In this document: in pieces, positions 62,201 to 64,000 of the stretch
Position numbering within the stretch: the stretch's first letter is position 1
Layout: every line of letters starts with the position of its first letter
Source: Trissonchulus latispiculum
Lineage: Eukaryota; Nematoda; Enoplea; Enoplida; Ironidae
NCBI GenBank assembly: GCA_030248195.1
Contig: JASAND010030842.1
Span: 1 to 64,000, forward strand
Direction: 5' to 3'
Length of the DNA stretch: 64,000 bases
Program-made: the position numbers and the translations under genes
The notes under the pieces: model-generated
Told to the model about the DNA's origin: nothing
What the model saw: the letters and a program-made list of their open reading frames with translations, nothing else
The model's database searches: none

Positions 62201-62887
62201 CCGTGACCGATCTGGCTGTCAGTTGCAGAGACCAGGATTGCAGATCTGCCCCACTGGCAGTGGTACACTCTGAAAGTACAGAAAAAATGGGGAATAAACA
62301 AAAACTAGGTAAGAACTGTCTTTCAGAGATGTCTAGACTTGTATAGTTTCACTGCAATTTTGGCGATTGTAGACCAGTGCAGTGACTGTAGGTAATCCCC
62401 ACTTTTCTGGCCTGCAGAAAACCACCACCACCACCTGCACAACACTTCCACACGACCACACACGACACCGAAACACTAAATACAAAATATCGAAGCACAA
62501 ACTAATCCACCAACCTTCAATTTGGCTATCATCTAAGCCATTTTGATCACTGTCGGAATTTTGCTGCTGCTCCGTCTTTGGTCTGCCAGTAGCAGAATCC
62601 GATTTTCCCAAATCCGGTGGGTCGGTGGCTGACGAACCGGACAAAAATTCCGGACTCTCAAACAGGGCATCCAAAGCCTCATCAATGGTCAATTCCCGAC
62701 TTTCCTCATCATCACTGTCATCCGGGGTTCCTGTAGCCAATATCGGTTGAGTTAGCACTTCCTTCGTGTCACCGACTGACGACGGCGTTTGATCGGAGAT
62801 CGATTGCGAATCCTGACCGGTGGAGTGACTCCCGGCTAGTAATTCGTCTGGTAGCGCTAACAGTAGATCGTCATCGTCTTCAAACAT
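50780..62887 (-). CDS. MCM10: MCM10 replication initiation factor, 11 exons, C-terminus not found
   Basis: Spliced gene on the minus strand. MCM10 binds DNA and the replicative helicase and helps start and sustain replication forks in the nucleus. Eleven exons give about 670 codons: acidic N-terminus, coiled coil (ELSDLQKRVELLQLELQRR), the conserved run IRVANPKISSATF, the OB fold (YGLWRISDLHDCTTVFKLLL, DSYKQHYKLGVGSVFALLNP) and IDHAQKLLEIG. The CCCH zinc finger is C-x12-C-x10-C-x2-H with EYCDFHV. These match human and fly MCM10 in order. Two problems: exon 4 ends in phase 0 while exon 5 opens only in phase 2, and the C-terminal zinc-ribbon domain of animal MCM10 is missing. The last exon either stops at 50780 or splices on at TTT|GTAGGT. 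Introns hold nested mobile elements. Confidence 0.88.
51336..51563 (-). CDS. MCM10: MCM10 exon 10, rest of zinc finger
   Basis: Acceptor CTTTATAG, donor GTAGGG. Begins SVSEYCDFHVRKTSRRLN, giving the third Cys and the His of the CCCH finger, then a Ser/Thr/Lys linker. Confidence 0.88.
51977..52101 (-). CDS. MCM10: MCM10 exon 9
   Basis: Acceptor CAATTTAG, donor GTAAGTT. Encodes PDDIALKIDHAQKLLEIG, FSKDMSFCRGKTRQNQNC: the end of the OB region and the first two cysteines of the zinc finger. Confidence 0.92.
52790..53060 (+). repeat. Tandem duplication of about 150 bp
   Basis: AACTTTTAGCTATACTGCA..ATTATACA and the following 130 bases occur twice, with the second copy diverged by a few per cent. 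It lies in MCM10 intron 8. Confidence 0.7.
53174..53224. repeat. (TA)n microsatellite, about 50 bp
   Basis: Uninterrupted TA run in MCM10 intron 8. Confidence 0.95.
53420..53935. repeat. 147-bp tandem repeat, about 3.5 units
   Basis: Units with GTTCTATGACAAAAGTTGCT, CTTAGGGCTTTCATTTGGTA and GAAAACTTTCATTTTTGACC start near 53563, 53710 and 53857. A core of about 70 bp matches the inverted form of the 149-bp repeat at 42596-43340. Confidence 0.85.
53981..54580 (+). repeat. About 163-bp tandem repeat, 3.5 units
   Basis: GGCAAAGTGGAACCAGC recurs at 53981, 54143, 54307 and 54470, with ATAGACAAAGTTTTGAGAGG and GACCTCCAGGAAGCGGTTTC in each unit. Both strands stay open for more than 100 codons, but the unit is not a multiple of three and the translations are not protein-like. 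Confidence 0.85.
55170..55215. other. Terminal hairpin of a hairpin-ended element
   Basis: TATTATAGGGGTCGC-TGCC-GCGACCCCTATGATATA is of the same kind as the hairpins at 40036, 45600 and 45795. It probably marks the right end of an element containing the 147-bp and 163-bp arrays. Confidence 0.5.
55675..56020. mobile_element. Palindromic MITE made of GTCCGTTT units
   Basis: Ends CCGGTTTCATACCT and AGGTATGAACCGG. Left-half TTTGTCCGTTTGTCCG motifs are matched by inverted CGGACAAACGGA motifs in the right half. Confidence 0.65.
56043..56323. mobile_element. SINE-like insertion with a 9-bp TSD
   Basis: A 281-bp GC-richer unit starting AAGGTAAAGGTAAG is flanked by ATATGTACT on both sides (56034-56042 and 56324-56332). 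No terminal inverted repeats, so retroposition is plausible. I do not recognise the family. Located in MCM10 intron 8. Confidence 0.5.
56401..56562 (-). CDS. MCM10: MCM10 exon 8, OB fold
   Basis: Acceptor ATAAACAG, donor GTTAGT, phase 0 at both ends. Encodes DNRYGLWRISDLHDCTTVFK, LLLFGDSYKQHYKLGVGSVF and ALLNPVLLDPLKNK, the most conserved part of MCM10. Confidence 0.93.
56931..57090 (-). CDS. MCM10: MCM10 exon 7, start of OB-fold region
   Basis: Acceptor CTGTTTAG, donor GTATAC. Encodes NPKISSATFADLIGDRRRLA and EEYVTMAVLVAKLPTKNT, the run leading into the first OB strand. Confidence 0.88.
57277..59149. mobile_element. CATAGGTGGACAAGGGG-type MITE, interrupted copy
   Basis: Starts CATAGGTGGACAAGGGG and ends TTCAGGTATG. 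Flanking 8-mers ACCGGAGC and TCCGGAGC differ at one base. The body matches 25623-26011 once the insertion at 57342-58876 is removed. Lies in MCM10 intron 6. Confidence 0.65.
57342..58876. mobile_element. hAT-like palindromic element, copy 2 (1535 bp)
   Basis: Almost identical to 43530-45076, shorter by two CCAGCC units. Ends GGGTGTGGGTAAAAACC and complement; 8-bp duplication CGAAATTG (57334-57341 and 58877-58884). The unoccupied target is seen at about 25693 as TCGCAAAATTGCTCCC. Confidence 0.9.
59789..59888 (-). CDS. MCM10: MCM10 exon 6
   Basis: Acceptor CTGTTTTAG, donor GTAAGTG. Encodes EVGAMLKKTTAVPNSSSNLA and CSDYYDPFFRIRV, which joins exon 7 as FRIRVANPKISSATF, matching the SGLRLRRPRVSS motif of human MCM10. 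Confidence 0.8.
60005..60138 (-). CDS. MCM10: MCM10 exon 5
   Basis: Acceptor TTTTTCAG, donor GTCTAT. Encodes RFLSAEGREIKKRLASESSN and a Lys/Gln-rich helical stretch ending IELLSG. Only one frame is open. Confidence 0.65.
60380..60621 (-). CDS. MCM10: MCM10 exon 4 (3' end uncertain)
   Basis: Acceptor CTGTTTAG. Encodes SRASQHVVSKPGQLRLQDV, then an acidic region ending NPDNYEQFVKH. No GT donor in the needed phase 2 is visible before the stop TAA in this frame, so the true end, an extra small exon or a base error remains open. Confidence 0.6.
60760..61215. repeat. G/C-run-rich MITE remnant with a hairpin
   Basis: Contains AAAATACCCTGC-TTGATT-CAGGGTATTTTTT (about 60880-60915), a strong stem-loop, and GGTAAAAAATACCCTGC near 61197. 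Surrounded by runs of G and C. Lies in MCM10 intron 3. Confidence 0.5.
61336..61533 (-). CDS. MCM10: MCM10 exon 3, coiled coil
   Basis: Acceptor TTTTTCAG, donor GTAGTAG. Encodes AELSDLQKRVELLQLELQRR, a leucine heptad coiled coil as in the MCM10 N-terminal oligomerisation segment, then a Ser/Lys-rich stretch. Confidence 0.8.
61705..62160. repeat. G/C-run-rich repeat in MCM10 intron 2
   Basis: Homopolymer runs of G and C plus CTCCCCCCACTCGG-type tracts, similar in style to the 32-39 kb cluster. No boundaries seen. Confidence 0.35.
62192..62269 (-). CDS. MCM10: MCM10 exon 2
   Basis: Acceptor ACTTTCAG, donor GTATGT. Encodes ECTTASGADLQSWSLQLTAR and a short following part; phases 1 and 1 keep the frame. 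Confidence 0.7.
62515..62887 (-). CDS. MCM10: MCM10 exon 1
   Basis: Starts at MFEDDDDLLLALPDELLAGS. An upstream in-frame Met at 62935 exists, but the acidic start fits MCM10 better. Rich in Asp, Ser and Gln. Donor GTTGG after ATTGAAG, phase 1. Confidence 0.75.
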
Positions 62888-62959
62888 TCTCAAATTAGCA
62901 AGATTCCGCAGGCAGCAGACTACAAAATTCAACAAGTAGGGAAAAATGCCCTAGACGGG

Positions 62960-64000
62960 CATGCAGAGTGTAGGAATAGGGAAGGAGGCAGGGCGGAAAA
63001 ATGCCAATAGACCACGCAGTCGGCGCCGAAAATGAAAGAAACTAGGGTTCAGCGCCGAATAGGCGGGAATGCAGCCGGCGCTGAAAATGTTAGAAACTAG
63101 GTTCAGCGCCGAATAGGGAATGCAGTCGGCGCTGAAAATGATAGAAACTAGGGTTCAGTGCCGAATAGGGAATGCAGTCGGCGCTGAAAATGATAGAAAC
63201 TAGGTTCAGCGCCGAATAGGGAATGCAGTCTGCGCTGAAAATGATAGAAACTAAGTTCAGCGCCGAATAGGGACGGCTGTCGGGCCATGTTGCGTGGAAC
63301 AGGCACTTTCTCCGTCCATCCTATTCGCGTGAACTGCTCAGCACGAGTCGCTTAAAGGCTAAATTTCTATACAATTGAAGAGCGTAAACAAATCAGCCCC
63401 TCGGAAATGGACACTTAAACTTCAAATTATGGATCTTTTGCTCAGTCTATAAAATTCATAGCCCCTTTTTAGCTTAGACATAGGGCTTCCAATCACACGG
63501 CTACGAATAGAAAGACGTTGATAGAACTACCTTTTATTAGAACTCCTCTTTCTTTTACTTTTACCACGGCTTTAGTTATTGCTTATGTATTAGTATCAAT
63601 CTATTATTTATTTACGAAAATAGAGTTATCTTGCAAAACAGTTACAATAATAATAAATTATAGAAACAATTAAAACCGTCATTTGCAATCCAGCACCTCG
63701 GTGCGGTTGAAATATTCTTAGTTAAGGTACACATCTCCAATTTATTCTCAACACGCACCGCTCGAGATTTATCATCACAGAATCCGTATATAGTCATCTG
63801 AACTTGTCCACAGTGCTCTAAGTTTCGCAGTTCACGCGAATAGGATGGACGGAGAAAGTGCCTGTTCCACGCAACATGGCCTGGACAGCCGTCCCTATTC
63901 GGCGCTGAACCTAGTTTCTATCAGCTTCAGTGCCGACTGCAGTCCCCATTCGGCGCTGAACCTAGTTTCTATCATTTTCAGCGCCGATCAGCACTCCCTA
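62960..64000. mobile_element. Inverted-repeat element running off the window
   Basis: The block 63273-63335 (CCATGTTGCGTGGAACAGGC, TTTCTCCGTCCATCCTATTC) is the complement of 63829-63893, and the 50-bp units reappear in reverse from 63893 to the end. The centre at 63340-63825 is AT-rich with no ORF. Confidence 0.65.
62990..63300 (+). repeat. About 50-bp tandem repeat, 5-6 units
   Basis: Unit CGCTGAAAATGATAGAAACT plus AGGTTCAGCGCCGAATAGGG repeats just upstream of the MCM10 start, with small length changes. Confidence 0.85.

Overview
This window is nuclear DNA from an animal, most likely an invertebrate. It holds two protein genes split by many introns, both on the minus strand, and the rest is dense with transposon debris. 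The species cannot be fixed from the sequence. Evidence for an animal is a caspase with spliced exons, an MCM10 replication-factor gene, a decayed Penelope-like retroelement with a GIY-YIG part, a tRNA-derived SINE, and many short inverted-repeat elements with clean target-site duplications (TSDs).

Gene 1, caspase, 18576 down to 6107, minus. Seven exons joined at GT/AG sites keep one frame and give 342 residues. It has a short acidic N-terminus, a p20 domain with the catalytic His and the QACRG cysteine, a p10 domain with GSWFIQALC, and an unusual repetitive C-terminal tail. The arginine of the small subunit that normally binds the P1 aspartate is replaced by leucine.

Gene 2, MCM10, 62887 down to about 50780, minus. 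Eleven exons encode an acidic N-terminus, a coiled coil, the OB fold and the CCCH zinc finger. One junction (exon 4 to 5) does not fit in phase. The C-terminal domain expected in animal MCM10 was not found.

Layout: 1-3574 is a huge palindromic element carrying a C2H2 zinc-finger ORF. 3.6-6.1 kb has no gene. 6.1-18.6 kb is the caspase with introns full of MITEs. 18.6-26 kb is SINE and DNA-transposon remnants. 26.1-28.4 kb is a dead Penelope-like element. 28.4-30.8 kb is featureless AT-rich sequence. 30.8-31.7 kb is a relic of a TTAA-flanked family. 32-39.7 kb is a cluster of G/C-homopolymer-rich MITEs, including a strikingly cytosine-poor stretch near 33 kb that may be an assembly artefact. 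40-49.8 kb holds elements with 149-bp tandem repeats and hairpin ends, interrupted by two hAT-like insertions and a nested TTAA element. 50-63 kb is MCM10. 62.95-64 kb is a 50-bp repeat array in inverted orientation running off the window.

The two genes are not functionally linked by anything visible. The strongest value of the window is as a record of nested transposition: several insertions can be dated relative to one another because uninterrupted copies of the target repeats are also present here.
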